From Kiritimatiellia bacterium (GTDB lineage: Bacteria; Verrucomicrobiota; Kiritimatiellia; RFP12; UBA3636), in assembly GCA_017481725.1 (NCBI GenBank), contig JAFUOX010000035.1:1-35707 (forward strand): 35,707 nt of DNA, given 5' to 3'. Position numbers and translations under genes: made by a program. Below the pieces are notes generated by a model. That model did not search any database and was not told the DNA's origin. It saw only the letters and a list, made by a program, of their open reading frames with translations. Shown in pieces: positions 1 through 9,333 of the stretch (position 1 is its first letter; each line of letters starts with the position of its first letter).

Positions 1-514
1 CCCTCCGTTCTCTTTATTCTCCGTGTTTCGCCGAAGGACAGAGCGTCAGCGACAAATCACTCATACGTGTTTTTGGATTTTATTTCCCGCAGAGACGCAG
101 AGACGCAGAGACTTGTGTGGTCACTAGATGTGCGAAGTTTGGACGGTAGACGCGACAAAAGAGCTTTTTCGTGTGTGGGTGAGCTCTCGCACAGTAACAG
201 GATTACACGATTTTGCATGATGTGCAGGATTGTGTTGGGGTGTGCACAACACAAGCATCCTGAGCATCCTGACAAATCTTAAGCATCCTGTTGTTGCACG
301 AGAGTGCACTCGCGTACTCTGTGCGTAACCCCATGTCTGTTTTTCGCCGAAGGCTATAGCAATAGCAACAATATACTCATCCGTGTATGTGATGCAGGCA
401 TAAGCGTTAGCGGAAAGCGGCCCATTCGTGTAAAAGTTTTCTATATATAATAGTATAGTTTCATATTGCTATTTTGTGTTGATTTATGCTATTATTTTAC
501 ATGTTATCCTATAG
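1..514. repeat. Gene-free, repeat-rich intergenic region at window start
   Basis: No convincing gene is seen here; the short open frames have no ribosome site or recognisable product. The unit GCAGAGAC occurs three times head to tail at 89-112. AGCATCCTG occurs at 254-262, 263-271 and 282-290, with a degenerate copy between. TTCGCCGAAGG occurs at 27-37 and 343-353, and the following 33 bases (38-70 and 354-386) align without gaps and end in ACTCATACGTGT and ACTCATCCGTGT, giving an imperfect direct repeat of about 44 bp. TTCGCCGAAGG recurs at 18725-18735 in composite repeat A. GAGTGCACTC at 302-311 is a perfect palindrome. From about 430 the sequence becomes AT-rich and probably holds the promoter of the next gene. 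Confidence 0.6.
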
Positions 515-550
515 GTGTATTGTGTCCAGATAATATTTGAGGAAAATCCT

Positions 551-3500
551 ATGAAAATTTTCAAGAAATCTTTACAAATTTTTACAGCAATTTCAATTTT
601 CGCATTAGCATGTACAAGCCTTAATGCAGCTGTTACTATTACTCAGGATGATTTGAGTGGAAACTTTAATCCAGATATGACTATATGGCAAACAAAGTTT
701 TCAACAGAGGGTTTTGTTTCTATAGGAACAATAGCAAATAATTGGGGCTGTACTTTTGTACGCATGAGCTATAACGAAGCATATTTGAGATATGATTCTT
801 TTCTAACTTGCTCTAGTGAAATGCCTATAGGTTCTATTTGGGTACTTGCTCGTGTAAGTGCAGAGACAGAAGAATATTATAAGACAATTAATGTTGAATT
901 AGGAAAACGATATGGCCGTGGTTATGTTTATGGTGATGCAATGCTTAATACATTTCCACAATTTACCAATACAGTTGCTGGAACAGCTATTATGTCAACG
1001 GCAACATATTCAGAAAATATTTACAAAGACGATAGTAATAGATATCAACTTATTCGATTTGATTTAAATCTTCCAGAAAAATTTACTTTTAGAATTTCTG
1101 CACCATCAGGAAACACTTCTAGTATTTTACAAATTAAGCAAATAATTGTTTCTCCTCCAACTGCTGAAGTAACAATAACCAAAAATGATTTAGAGTATCA
1201 TCCTGGTTATCCATCGGTTTTAGATCCAACAGAGTTTTTAATTACAGCAGAACCCGCATTTACAAACACCAATATGCTAGCTTCTAATCTTACCCCCAAA
1301 ATTTTTTGGAGAGAGAATGGTGGTGTTTGGCAAAGCAAGGATTTGAAGCGACGTGGAAGAGGTGGTTATAACTATACAAATAGCCTTGTTAATCTTCCTG
1401 CAGGAAAGGTTGAGTATTTTTATCGTGTAGATTTTGATACACCAACAAACTTTGTTTACAAAATTGTAAATGAGAACGAGATTTCCAATCTTGAGTATTA
1501 TGCTGATTGGATTGCCGCTTCTCCTGAAATAGATGGTTGTAAAACAATCTCTTCAACAAAGTCTCCAGCTTATTTTCCTTATGCCACGGATATGCAGCTT
1601 TATGATATGACGGTTAACCCTCCATCATACTATGAGTATCTTGGGTTTGATGTTCGTCGCTTTCGCTCAAAATATGAAAATGTTTCTTTAAGTGTAAGAA
1701 CAAATGAAACTGCCCTTATATCAAATCTTGCTCCAAGATATGATATGGAGTTAGTTAGTGATTATACTTGGGAAACAGTTATGCATTCCACAAATGCATA
1801 TGATGTCGGAATTTTTGTTAATCAAATACAAGAGTATCTAGGTGAAACCTCAACAGAGTTTGGAGAGGATAAACATTTAGGTCAATTAGGCGCTGCTGGT
1901 AGACAACCCCCTATGTTTGGTAATGTTGCTACCACAAGTACAAATGGTATCCCACTTATCACGGATTATAATGGATACATTATGTTCCGTATCTGCACAA
2001 CAAATGAGCAGTATCAAATTCGCCGTGCAGAATGGCAGAACTTTAATGAGTGGGCAGCGGATGATACTTTCTTTGATGCAACAAAGGGTTTAATTGGTAT
2101 CAAGGAATTCACATCTAATCTTGATGGTTGGGATCCAGAAGGCTATGAGTCTTGTGCATTGCCTGTATTTGAAGAAGGAAATTTTGCCGTAACAAATTCT
2201 GGTGAATATACTGAGGTACATGGTCTTCGCTTCCTCTATACGGAAAGTGCTTATGATAGAGTAAAGGACCCTAGCTTTACAGATGGAGTTCGTTCTAATG
2301 CATATCTAAAGGTTTCCACATATCCAATCGGTATTGTTGAAAGTACATCTACAGTAAATCCAATTGGTTCTGATACTCTTCGTTATCGCACACGCGTTGG
2401 CTTTAATGGCGGAAATCCTGCTTACTATAAGAATGGAAATTCTTTCCAGAATTACTCTATTACAGCAAGCTTTACTGCATCAGATATGTCAGATGGTGAG
2501 CCATACTATTCTGTTATCGCTTATCGTCAGGATGAAGACAACTATTTTGAATTTCGCCTCACTTATAAGTCTAGAGACAATAATGGTAATTTAAGAGACT
2601 TTGTTCGCGGTGAATTGTGGCAGTGTAAGAATGGTGTTATGTCAAGAGTGCCTAATAAATGGAATGGTAATGATTTTGTTTTGGATAGAGATACAAATTA
2701 CAAATTCTCCGGTTCAAACATTCGCTATGAAATCACATTGAAAATGGAGCTTAGTGGTAGCACAATTAAACCTTGGGTAAGATATAAGGCGTTTGAAAAT
2801 AATAACCAAGTAGTTTGGAATACAGATAAAACATATGCAGATTGTACCGTAGCAACAGGCGTTGCTTTAGGAGGTTCATTTGGTGCAGATTGCTCTGATG
2901 TTGCAGCTAATGTAACATTTTCTTTTGAAGACCTAACAGAAAATCAACCAAACCAAGCTACCTTTGATGCAGCAATCAAGGGTAATGTTACAACGGATTG
3001 GTATCTTGGAGGTGTAATGCCTTCATCTAATAACAAAGTTCGTTGGAATATTAAAACATCATCCTCTTCAAGCTGCACACTAACTCGTAATATTCCTTCT
3101 GCTCCATACAAAATCCAAGTATTTAGAAATGGACTTGATGAGGATCCTATTGCTAATGAGGGTCAAGAGAGAAAGTGGCAAGATCTTGCAACTGCAACAG
3201 TTGATTCTCTATCGTATAAGAACGTTGAATATCCAATGCACTTCTGGGATAACGTTTTCTTCCGAATCGTTTCTACCTGCGAAACTGTTGGTGACGGAGA
3301 TGATGTTAATGATGCATTTATCGCGGTTGACGATATGACGCTCTATGGTTGGCGTGGTATGGATGGCGTAGATCGTGAAGAAGCTGATGCCCATGTTTGG
3401 TCATACCGTTATGGTATGAAGTCTCAATATATGAGTTTTCCTAATACCCTTTATGAGTTTGCAGTAAGCCGCGCAAATCCAGATGCAGAGCAATGTCTAA

Positions 3501-5761
3501 TTTCTCCTCTAATTGATAGTGTTGGTGATATGTCATTTACATATCGTGTAACTGGAGGAACAATCAAATATAAAGTTCAATATACAACAGACACAGGAGA
3601 TATTCCTTCTTGGACAACAGTTAAAGAGGTAACGGCTGAACTAACAGAAGGTGTAAAGGGTGCAAGCTATTCTTTCTTACAGGCTCTTCCTGGTAGAGCT
3701 CGTATAGTCATTGAACCAACAGAATACGATGCTGATGGAAATATGATTGGTGGCAGTCATCCAGATGCAGTAATCTGGATTGATGATATAATTCTCCGTA
3801 ACTACCCAATTGAGGGTGTCACAAGCTATTGGTCTGGTTACAATGTTCTTGTTTCTCCTCTAACAGATAATAAGAAATTTGATATTGGAGATACAACAAA
3901 GAAGTCTACCGTTCTTAATAATTCACCAACAGAGGATACAGTAAATGGTAAGCCTCTTCCAGATGACAATCCAAATATTGAGTCTCCAATAAATGTAGCA
4001 GGTATTGGTGAAATTTGCTTCTGGTATCGCCATTATGATGATAACCCAACGTTACCTGGTAAAATCTCAATCCAGGTTGCTCCAGAGGAGGTAGATGAAG
4101 AAACAGGGCTTCGTGAATGGAAAACAATCAGAGTCTCTGATTTGAATACTTCCGCAAGTAATTACGATGAACAGGTAGCAATGCTTAATGGTTTGAGTAA
4201 TATTACCACAAACAAGTGGACATATTTCAAGATTGAGATTTATGATACAGAAAATAAAGTTTTCCGTATCATTTCTGAAAATGAAAATTGTGGCAGAGTA
4301 ATGATTGATAATATTCTTATCACAGAGCCAGTTCGCTCATCTGTGGAAGTCGGTGAGGTAATCTTTGTTCCAAATGATATTCCTCTTTACACAGATAAGG
4401 TTGGTATTAATGTACGTTTGGCAAATTATCAAATGGATCCAACAGATATCCAAGTTAAGGTTTCATATTATGCTTCCACAAATAAGTGGGGTGTGGCAAA
4501 TTGGAATAATAATTCAACACCAAATGTAGTTCATACATGGTTAAAGCAGGATTCTGAAGATCCAACACTTTATGTAATGGATGAGAATTATTATATTCCA
4601 AAACAGGATATTGATGATGTTGTTCAATATGAAATTTCAATTTACTATAATGGTATTTTTGCATCTCCAATTTATTACCATAAGTCTTTTGAAAATCCAG
4701 CATGGTATTATCCAATTGACTTAAATGCTCAATATGGTAATGCTGAGGATATTAGTTCTACTTCTCCATACTTCTTTGTATTCTCTTGCACAACAAATGC
4801 AGTACGAATCAATGAGTTCCTTCCTTTGGGTGATTGGGATGATGTGCCAAATCAATTTGTCGAATTGATAGGCCCTAAGCACACACCAATTGGAAATTGG
4901 ACACTTGATTTCTGGGGTTACAATTTTGAAGGTGATAGAATAACAAAGGCTCCTGAATATAGAAAAGTATTCCCTGCTTCTGCAACAATTGGCGGAACAC
5001 CTAACCTTGCAAGTGGTGAAGTAGATAAGGGTTGGGGCTTCTATCTTCTTGGTAATAGTGCTGTTACTTCTAAGGATTTATGGCTATTCCCAGATGAGCA
5101 AGATCCAACTGTTGACACACAAGCTATCTTTATTGATGGCGCTTATTCAAAAGAATATGGTGCAATGGCTCTAAAGCGTAGCATGGGTGCTTATGCAGAT
5201 GCTATCATTTGGGGTGGTGGTGCTGCAAAGAAAGATAAAGATTCAGGCTATAATCGCAGCGTTGTTCAAGGCTTCGTTGATGAAGGCTTCAAGGTTGTTT
5301 TAGCATCAGCTGCAGCTGGTCAAATTATTGCTAATACAGCGAAGTCTCCAACAGAGCTTTATTGGACAACATATAATTCTAATTTCAAGACATACGGTAC
5401 TTACAATTACTATTCACAGAATATTGCAATCCCTTATGTAACTTCTTCTGCTGAGCCAACAACTCCTCCAGAGATTGGTGTTGCAATCGTTGATATTATT
5501 ATGAATAACGATACAAATAAGATTGAGCTTATCTTTAAGCTTTGGTCAACAAATGGTATCGCAGTTGATTCATCTGATTTCACATGGTATATTGAAAGTG
5601 CAACAACTCTTGATTTTGCAGAGCCAACACGTCATGAGATTACAGGCGAAACAATAACAGCTGGAGCAGATGGTTCAGAGGCTGCATACTCTGTAATCCT
5701 TGACCTTTCAGAGTCAGATAGTGCTCGATTCTTCAAGGTTATCGCAGTTCCAACACTTTAA
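551..5761 (+). CDS. Giant secreted beta-sandwich protein with lamin-tail domain
   Basis: A 1736-residue secreted protein. The ATG at 551 is preferred over the in-frame ATG at 515 because TGAGGA (538-543) lies 7 nt upstream and the frame then opens with a classic signal peptide (MKIFKKSLQI, hydrophobic core, then LNAA). Most of the chain is Ser/Thr/Asn-rich beta structure. Three segments end in a similar strand (AVDDMTL, WIDDIIL, MIDNILI), suggesting repeated MAM/jelly-roll-like sandwiches across about residues 800-1275. Residues about 1415-1500 look like a lamin-tail domain (VRINEFLP, FVELIGP, GNWTLDFWG). A C-terminal sandwich ends in FFKVIAVPTL. No catalytic motif is recognised. Such proteins in PVC bacteria are thought to be surface or matrix proteins; the exact role is unknown. 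It resembles the gene at 32468 in start context and signal peptide. Confidence 0.85.
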   Translation: MKIFKKSLQIFTAISIFALACTSLNAAVTITQDDLSGNFNPDMTIWQTKFSTEGFVSIGTIANNWGCTFVRMSYNEAYLRYDSFLTCSSEMPIGSIWVLARVSAETEEYYKTINVELGKRYGRGYVYGDAMLNTFPQFTNTVAGTAIMSTATYSENIYKDDSNRYQLIRFDLNLPEKFTFRISAPSGNTSSILQIKQIIVSPPTAEVTITKNDLEYHPGYPSVLDPTEFLITAEPAFTNTNMLASNLTPKIFWRENGGVWQSKDLKRRGRGGYNYTNSLVNLPAGKVEYFYRVDFDTPTNFVYKIVNENEISNLEYYADWIAASPEIDGCKTISSTKSPAYFPYATDMQLYDMTVNPPSYYEYLGFDVRRFRSKYENVSLSVRTNETALISNLAPRYDMELVSDYTWETVMHSTNAYDVGIFVNQIQEYLGETSTEFGEDKHLGQLGAAGRQPPMFGNVATTSTNGIPLITDYNGYIMFRICTTNEQYQIRRAEWQNFNEWAADDTFFDATKGLIGIKEFTSNLDGWDPEGYESCALPVFEEGNFAVTNSGEYTEVHGLRFLYTESAYDRVKDPSFTDGVRSNAYLKVSTYPIGIVESTSTVNPIGSDTLRYRTRVGFNGGNPAYYKNGNSFQNYSITASFTASDMSDGEPYYSVIAYRQDEDNYFEFRLTYKSRDNNGNLRDFVRGELWQCKNGVMSRVPNKWNGNDFVLDRDTNYKFSGSNIRYEITLKMELSGSTIKPWVRYKAFENNNQVVWNTDKTYADCTVATGVALGGSFGADCSDVAANVTFSFEDLTENQPNQATFDAAIKGNVTTDWYLGGVMPSSNNKVRWNIKTSSSSSCTLTRNIPSAPYKIQVFRNGLDEDPIANEGQERKWQDLATATVDSLSYKNVEYPMHFWDNVFFRIVSTCETVGDGDDVNDAFIAVDDMTLYGWRGMDGVDREEADAHVWSYRYGMKSQYMSFPNTLYEFAVSRANPDAEQCLISPLIDSVGDMSFTYRVTGGTIKYKVQYTTDTGDIPSWTTVKEVTAELTEGVKGASYSFLQALPGRARIVIEPTEYDADGNMIGGSHPDAVIWIDDIILRNYPIEGVTSYWSGYNVLVSPLTDNKKFDIGDTTKKSTVLNNSPTEDTVNGKPLPDDNPNIESPINVAGIGEICFWYRHYDDNPTLPGKISIQVAPEEVDEETGLREWKTIRVSDLNTSASNYDEQVAMLNGLSNITTNKWTYFKIEIYDTENKVFRIISENENCGRVMIDNILITEPVRSSVEVGEVIFVPNDIPLYTDKVGINVRLANYQMDPTDIQVKVSYYASTNKWGVANWNNNSTPNVVHTWLKQDSEDPTLYVMDENYYIPKQDIDDVVQYEISIYYNGIFASPIYYHKSFENPAWYYPIDLNAQYGNAEDISSTSPYFFVFSCTTNAVRINEFLPLGDWDDVPNQFVELIGPKHTPIGNWTLDFWGYNFEGDRITKAPEYRKVFPASATIGGTPNLASGEVDKGWGFYLLGNSAVTSKDLWLFPDEQDPTVDTQAIFIDGAYSKEYGAMALKRSMGAYADAIIWGGGAAKKDKDSGYNRSVVQGFVDEGFKVVLASAAAGQIIANTAKSPTELYWTTYNSNFKTYGTYNYYSQNIAIPYVTSSAEPTTPPEIGVAIVDIIMNNDTNKIELIFKLWSTNGIAVDSSDFTWYIESATTLDFAEPTRHEITGETITAGADGSEAAYSVILDLSESDSARFFKVIAVPTL

Positions 5762-5789
5762 TCTAAAAGATAGATTTTGTTAAATAACG

Positions 5790-6173
5790 ATGAATAAGCT
5801 TGAAGAATGGGAGGGGCGCCTTTATACGCTCCTCCGTGAAATTGATGGAGTGCTGGAGGATAAATATGGAAAGCTTTATCCTCTACACCCAGCCAGACCA
5901 GAACGTGGCGAAACAGCAAATCCTCAATATGATGGGCTGTTTCGCATTACAGCATCTTACTCTGCTGGTTATGGCTCAAAGCTTGGACCGGGCTACATCT
6001 TCCGCGTTGAATTTGTTACCTTTGAAAATGTTGCAGAATCGCATCGAAAGCAGATTGAGGAGGAGGCAATTTCAATGGCAGAGGAAGGATTGAAAAAAGT
6101 TTTTCCTGAGCGTGAGCTCTCAGTTGCCCGTGATGGGAATGTGATAAAAATTTACGGTGATTTATCTTTATAA
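5790..6173 (+). CDS. Small hypothetical protein, unknown function
   Basis: A 127-residue soluble protein that I do not recognise. It has no signal peptide or membrane segment. The N-terminus is charged and helical (MNKLEEWEGRLYTLLREID); the middle is Gly/Tyr-rich (YSAGYGSKLGPGYIFRVEF) and looks like beta strands; a Glu-rich helix follows (HRKQIEEEAISMAEEGLKKVFP), and a final strand ends KIYGDLSL. This reads as a compact alpha/beta cytoplasmic domain. It lies 28 nt after the giant secreted protein gene and 26 nt before galE, on the same strand, so it may be cotranscribed with either. No clear Shine-Dalgarno precedes the ATG, so start confidence is moderate. Coding is supported by its intact length, placement and ordinary composition. 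Confidence 0.65.
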   Translation: MNKLEEWEGRLYTLLREIDGVLEDKYGKLYPLHPARPERGETANPQYDGLFRITASYSAGYGSKLGPGYIFRVEFVTFENVAESHRKQIEEEAISMAEEGLKKVFPERELSVARDGNVIKIYGDLSL

Positions 6174-6199
6174 ATTTAAAAACAAAAGGACAATCAATA

Positions 6200-7213
6200 A
6201 TGAATATTTTAGTAACAGGCGGTGCAGGCTATATCGGAAGCCACACCTGCGTTGAAGCAATTAAAGCAGGCTATACAGTTACAGTATTTGACAATCTTTC
6301 AAATAGCTCAGAGGAATCACTTAATCGTGTTGAAAAAATTACAGGTATTCGCCCTCGTTTTGTAAAGGGAGATATTTGCGATAGAGCAGCAATGGCAGCA
6401 GTTTTTGATTCTGAAAAGTATGATGCTGTAATTCACTTTGCTGGTCTAAAGGCAGTTGGTGAATCTGTCGCTAAGCCATGGGAATATTATGACAACAACA
6501 TCACTGGCACATTGATTTTGCTTGATGAAATGCGTAAGCACAATGTGTTTAATATGGTGTTTAGCTCCTCTGCAACAGTTTATGGAAATCCTGAGACTGT
6601 GCCACTAACAGAGGATTGCCCTCTATCAGCTGTTAGCCCTTATGGTCAGACAAAGCTATGGCTTGAGGATATGATGCGTGCTATGTCTGCTGCAGATTCT
6701 CGCTGGCACACAATTCTTCTTCGCTATTTTAATCCAGTTGGTGCACACCCAAGTGGCTTGATTGGTGAGGACCCTTCTGGCATCCCAAATAATCTTATGC
6801 CATATATCACACAGGTTGCTGTTGGCCGCTTGAAGGAGCTAAGTGTTTTTGGTAATGATTATCCAACACGTGATGGCACTTGTATTCGCGATTATATTCA
6901 TGTTTGCGATTTGGCAGAAGGTCATATTGCTGCATTGAAAAAAGTAGATGAGTTACAGGGCTGCACTCCAATTAACCTTGGCTCTGGTAATGGCTATTCT
7001 GTTCTTGAGCTAGTTCACGCTTTTGAAAAAGCAATTGGTCGCCCACTTCCACACAAAATTGCACCACGCCGTCCAGGCGATGCAGAGCAGTGCTATGCTG
7101 ATGCTTCTCGTGCATACGAATTGCTTGGCTGGAAAACAAAGCGCGGTGTTGATGAGCTATGTGCAGATGCTTGGCGCTGGCAGTCTATGAACCCCAATGG
7201 CTACAAAAAATAA
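6200..7213 (+). CDS. galE: UDP-glucose 4-epimerase
   Basis: GalE interconverts UDP-glucose and UDP-galactose with bound NAD, supplying galactose for glycan synthesis or feeding galactose into glycolysis (Leloir pathway, cytoplasm). It has 337 residues, the usual length. The N-terminal Rossmann motif TGGAGYIGSH is at residues 6-15. SSSATVYG near 121 and YGQTK near 148-152 give the Ser and Tyr-xxx-Lys catalytic residues of the short-chain dehydrogenase fold. GTCIRDYIHVCDLAEGH and the PRRPGDAEQCYAD region are typical of the C-terminal substrate domain. AAAGGA lies a suitable distance before the ATG. It sits between a small unknown gene and a glycoside hydrolase, consistent with galactose-linked metabolism. 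A UDP-GlcNAc epimerase activity cannot be excluded from sequence alone. Confidence 0.93.
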   Translation: MNILVTGGAGYIGSHTCVEAIKAGYTVTVFDNLSNSSEESLNRVEKITGIRPRFVKGDICDRAAMAAVFDSEKYDAVIHFAGLKAVGESVAKPWEYYDNNITGTLILLDEMRKHNVFNMVFSSSATVYGNPETVPLTEDCPLSAVSPYGQTKLWLEDMMRAMSAADSRWHTILLRYFNPVGAHPSGLIGEDPSGIPNNLMPYITQVAVGRLKELSVFGNDYPTRDGTCIRDYIHVCDLAEGHIAALKKVDELQGCTPINLGSGNGYSVLELVHAFEKAIGRPLPHKIAPRRPGDAEQCYADASRAYELLGWKTKRGVDELCADAWRWQSMNPNGYKK

Positions 7214-7242
7214 TATATAGCAATTTTTGACTAAGGAGTTTT

Positions 7243-9294
7243 ATGAAAAAGCATTCATTACGTTATCGTCAGGTGCATCTTGATTTTCACACCTCAGGTG
7301 TAATTGAAAATATTGGTAAGCAATTTAGTAAGGAGCAGTTTCAAGCAATGCTTAAGAAGGGGCATGTTGATTCTGTGACTGTATTTTCTAAGTGCCATCA
7401 TGGTCTAAGCTACCACCCAACAAAGGTTGGAGCAATGCACCCTCATTTGTCATTTGATTTACTTGATGAACAAATCAAGGCTTGCCGCGAGATTGATGTT
7501 AAATGCCCAATTTATCTTTCTGCAGGTGTTGACCAATATGCAACCTATGAGCATCCAGAGTGGCGTGTTGTAATAAAGAATGGTAAATGCTGTGGCTGGG
7601 TAAATGGAAGTGAAAATTCTGCAGTGACAGCTGGCTACCATGTGATGTGCTTTAATTCTCCATACCTAGATTACCTTTGTGCACAAATTCGCGAGGTTGT
7701 AGAAAAGTATCCAGATGCAGATGGAATTTTCCTTGATATTGTTGGTATTCAGCAATGCTATTGCCCACATTGTATAAAATCAATGCGCGCACTTGGCCTT
7801 GACCCAGAGAAGGATGAGGATGTATTGAAGCATTCACATATCGTTCTTGAAAAATATTTGAAGGCAACTTGTGAAGCAGCAAAGGTCACAAACCCAGATA
7901 TGCCAATTTTCCACAATGGCGGAAATATTGTTCCTGGCGGAAGGCATATTCTAAAGTATTTCTCTCACCTAGAGATTGAATCACTTCCTACTGGTGGTTG
8001 GGGCTATGACCATTTCCCTCTATCTGCAAAATATGTTGAGCAGCTAGGCTTTGATTACCTAGGTATGACAGGAAAATTTAATACCTCATGGGGTGAGTTT
8101 GGTGGCTTTAAGCATCCTAACGCATTACGCTATGAGTGTGCTGCTATGATTGCAAATGGTGCAAGATGCTCGATTGGAGATCAAGGTCATCCAGAGCTCG
8201 CTTTGGATGAGACTACCTACTCAATTATCGGAGCAGCATACGAAGAGGTTGAGAAAAAGGAGCCATGGTGTGTTGGCACAAAGAATGTCGCAGATGTTGG
8301 TTTGCTTCTAGTAGAATCTCAAAATTATGGTATTACAGATAAAAATAAGCTTATCCCAATTCGTCATACTGATATTGGGGCTTCACGCGTATTGCTTGAA
8401 GAGCATATTCTATTTGATGCACTTGATATGGAGTCTGATTTTAACAAATATAAGCTTCTTGTTATCCCTGAGCTCCTTTACATAACTCCGGAATTGAAGG
8501 AACGCCTAGATACCTATGTCGCTCACGGAGGAAAGCTTCTATTTGCTGGAAAATCTGCTTTTGATAAGGAAGGCAAAAATCTAATGTTTGATATTGGTGC
8601 AGAGTATGAGGGTGAGTCTGAATATCCTATAGACTTTGTGCTACCAAAGGAGGAGTATCGTCCAGAATTTCAAACTACTCCTTATGTAATGTACACACGC
8701 CCTCAGCGTATTCGTGTTACAACAGGTGAAAGCCTAGGTGATATCTACGATCCATATTTCAATCGTAGCTTTAATCATTTTAGCTCTCACCAGCACACAC
8801 CAAATCTTCCAACTCCTTCAGGCTATGCTTGTGGCGTAATGAAGGGCAATATTGCTTATCTAGCACATAAGAGCTTTATTCAATATTATGTCCATGGCTG
8901 GGTTGTTTATAGAAAGTTTATTGGTAATGTGATTAAGAAGCTTTTGGGTAATTCAACTGTTGAATTTACAAATCTTCCTTCTTCTGCTCGTTTCACATAT
9001 CGTTCACAGCCAGCAGAAAATCGTAATGTGCTTCATCTTCTATATGCAGAAAAATCTCTTCGCGGCAATTGGGCATTTAATGGAGATTGCTCTGGAGGAC
9101 AGACAGCTCCTCGCGAGGTAATTGAGGATATTTCTCCTATATATAATATAGGTGTGCGCGTGAAGGCAGAAAATGTAAAGAGCATTCGCCTTGCTTTATC
9201 TGGTGAAGAACTTGCATTTACTGCAAAGGATGGTTGGGTAGAGTTTACAGTTCCAAAGGTAGAATGCCACGAAATGGTTGAAATTAATTTTTAA
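7243..9294 (+). CDS. Putative glycoside hydrolase (GHL6-like TIM barrel, beta-galactosidase trimerisation-like domain)
   Basis: A 683-residue protein without a signal peptide, so probably cytoplasmic. The N-terminal 340 or so residues resemble the hypothetical glycosyl hydrolase family GHL6 (HLDFHTSGVIENIG, VDSVTVFSKCHHGLSYHPTKVG, then PIYLSAGVDQ). FLDIVGIQQCYCPHC near residues 165-178 carries a likely active-site Asp and a CxxC pair. The middle (about 350-470) looks like the beta-galactosidase trimerisation fold (LLVIPELLYITPELKERLDTYVAHGGKLLF), and the C-terminus is beta-rich. A strong AAGGAG lies 7 nt before the ATG, and galE ends 29 nt upstream, suggesting an operon. The family assignment comes from recognised motifs; the substrate is unknown, though galactosides or fucosides are reasonable guesses. 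Confidence 0.75.
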   Translation: MKKHSLRYRQVHLDFHTSGVIENIGKQFSKEQFQAMLKKGHVDSVTVFSKCHHGLSYHPTKVGAMHPHLSFDLLDEQIKACREIDVKCPIYLSAGVDQYATYEHPEWRVVIKNGKCCGWVNGSENSAVTAGYHVMCFNSPYLDYLCAQIREVVEKYPDADGIFLDIVGIQQCYCPHCIKSMRALGLDPEKDEDVLKHSHIVLEKYLKATCEAAKVTNPDMPIFHNGGNIVPGGRHILKYFSHLEIESLPTGGWGYDHFPLSAKYVEQLGFDYLGMTGKFNTSWGEFGGFKHPNALRYECAAMIANGARCSIGDQGHPELALDETTYSIIGAAYEEVEKKEPWCVGTKNVADVGLLLVESQNYGITDKNKLIPIRHTDIGASRVLLEEHILFDALDMESDFNKYKLLVIPELLYITPELKERLDTYVAHGGKLLFAGKSAFDKEGKNLMFDIGAEYEGESEYPIDFVLPKEEYRPEFQTTPYVMYTRPQRIRVTTGESLGDIYDPYFNRSFNHFSSHQHTPNLPTPSGYACGVMKGNIAYLAHKSFIQYYVHGWVVYRKFIGNVIKKLLGNSTVEFTNLPSSARFTYRSQPAENRNVLHLLYAEKSLRGNWAFNGDCSGGQTAPREVIEDISPIYNIGVRVKAENVKSIRLALSGEELAFTAKDGWVEFTVPKVECHEMVEINF

Positions 9295-9333
9295 TCAAAG
9301 CAATCGTTTTCGCTAATACAAAATAGGTGTTAT

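Noticed and set aside
515..550. Upstream start of the giant secreted protein at 515
   Set aside because: It would place 12 residues before the signal peptide; the ATG at 551 has a proper ribosome site.
5760..5782. AATCTA/TAGATT hairpin after the giant gene as terminator
   Set aside because: The stem is only 6 AT-rich bp with a short T run; too weak to call.
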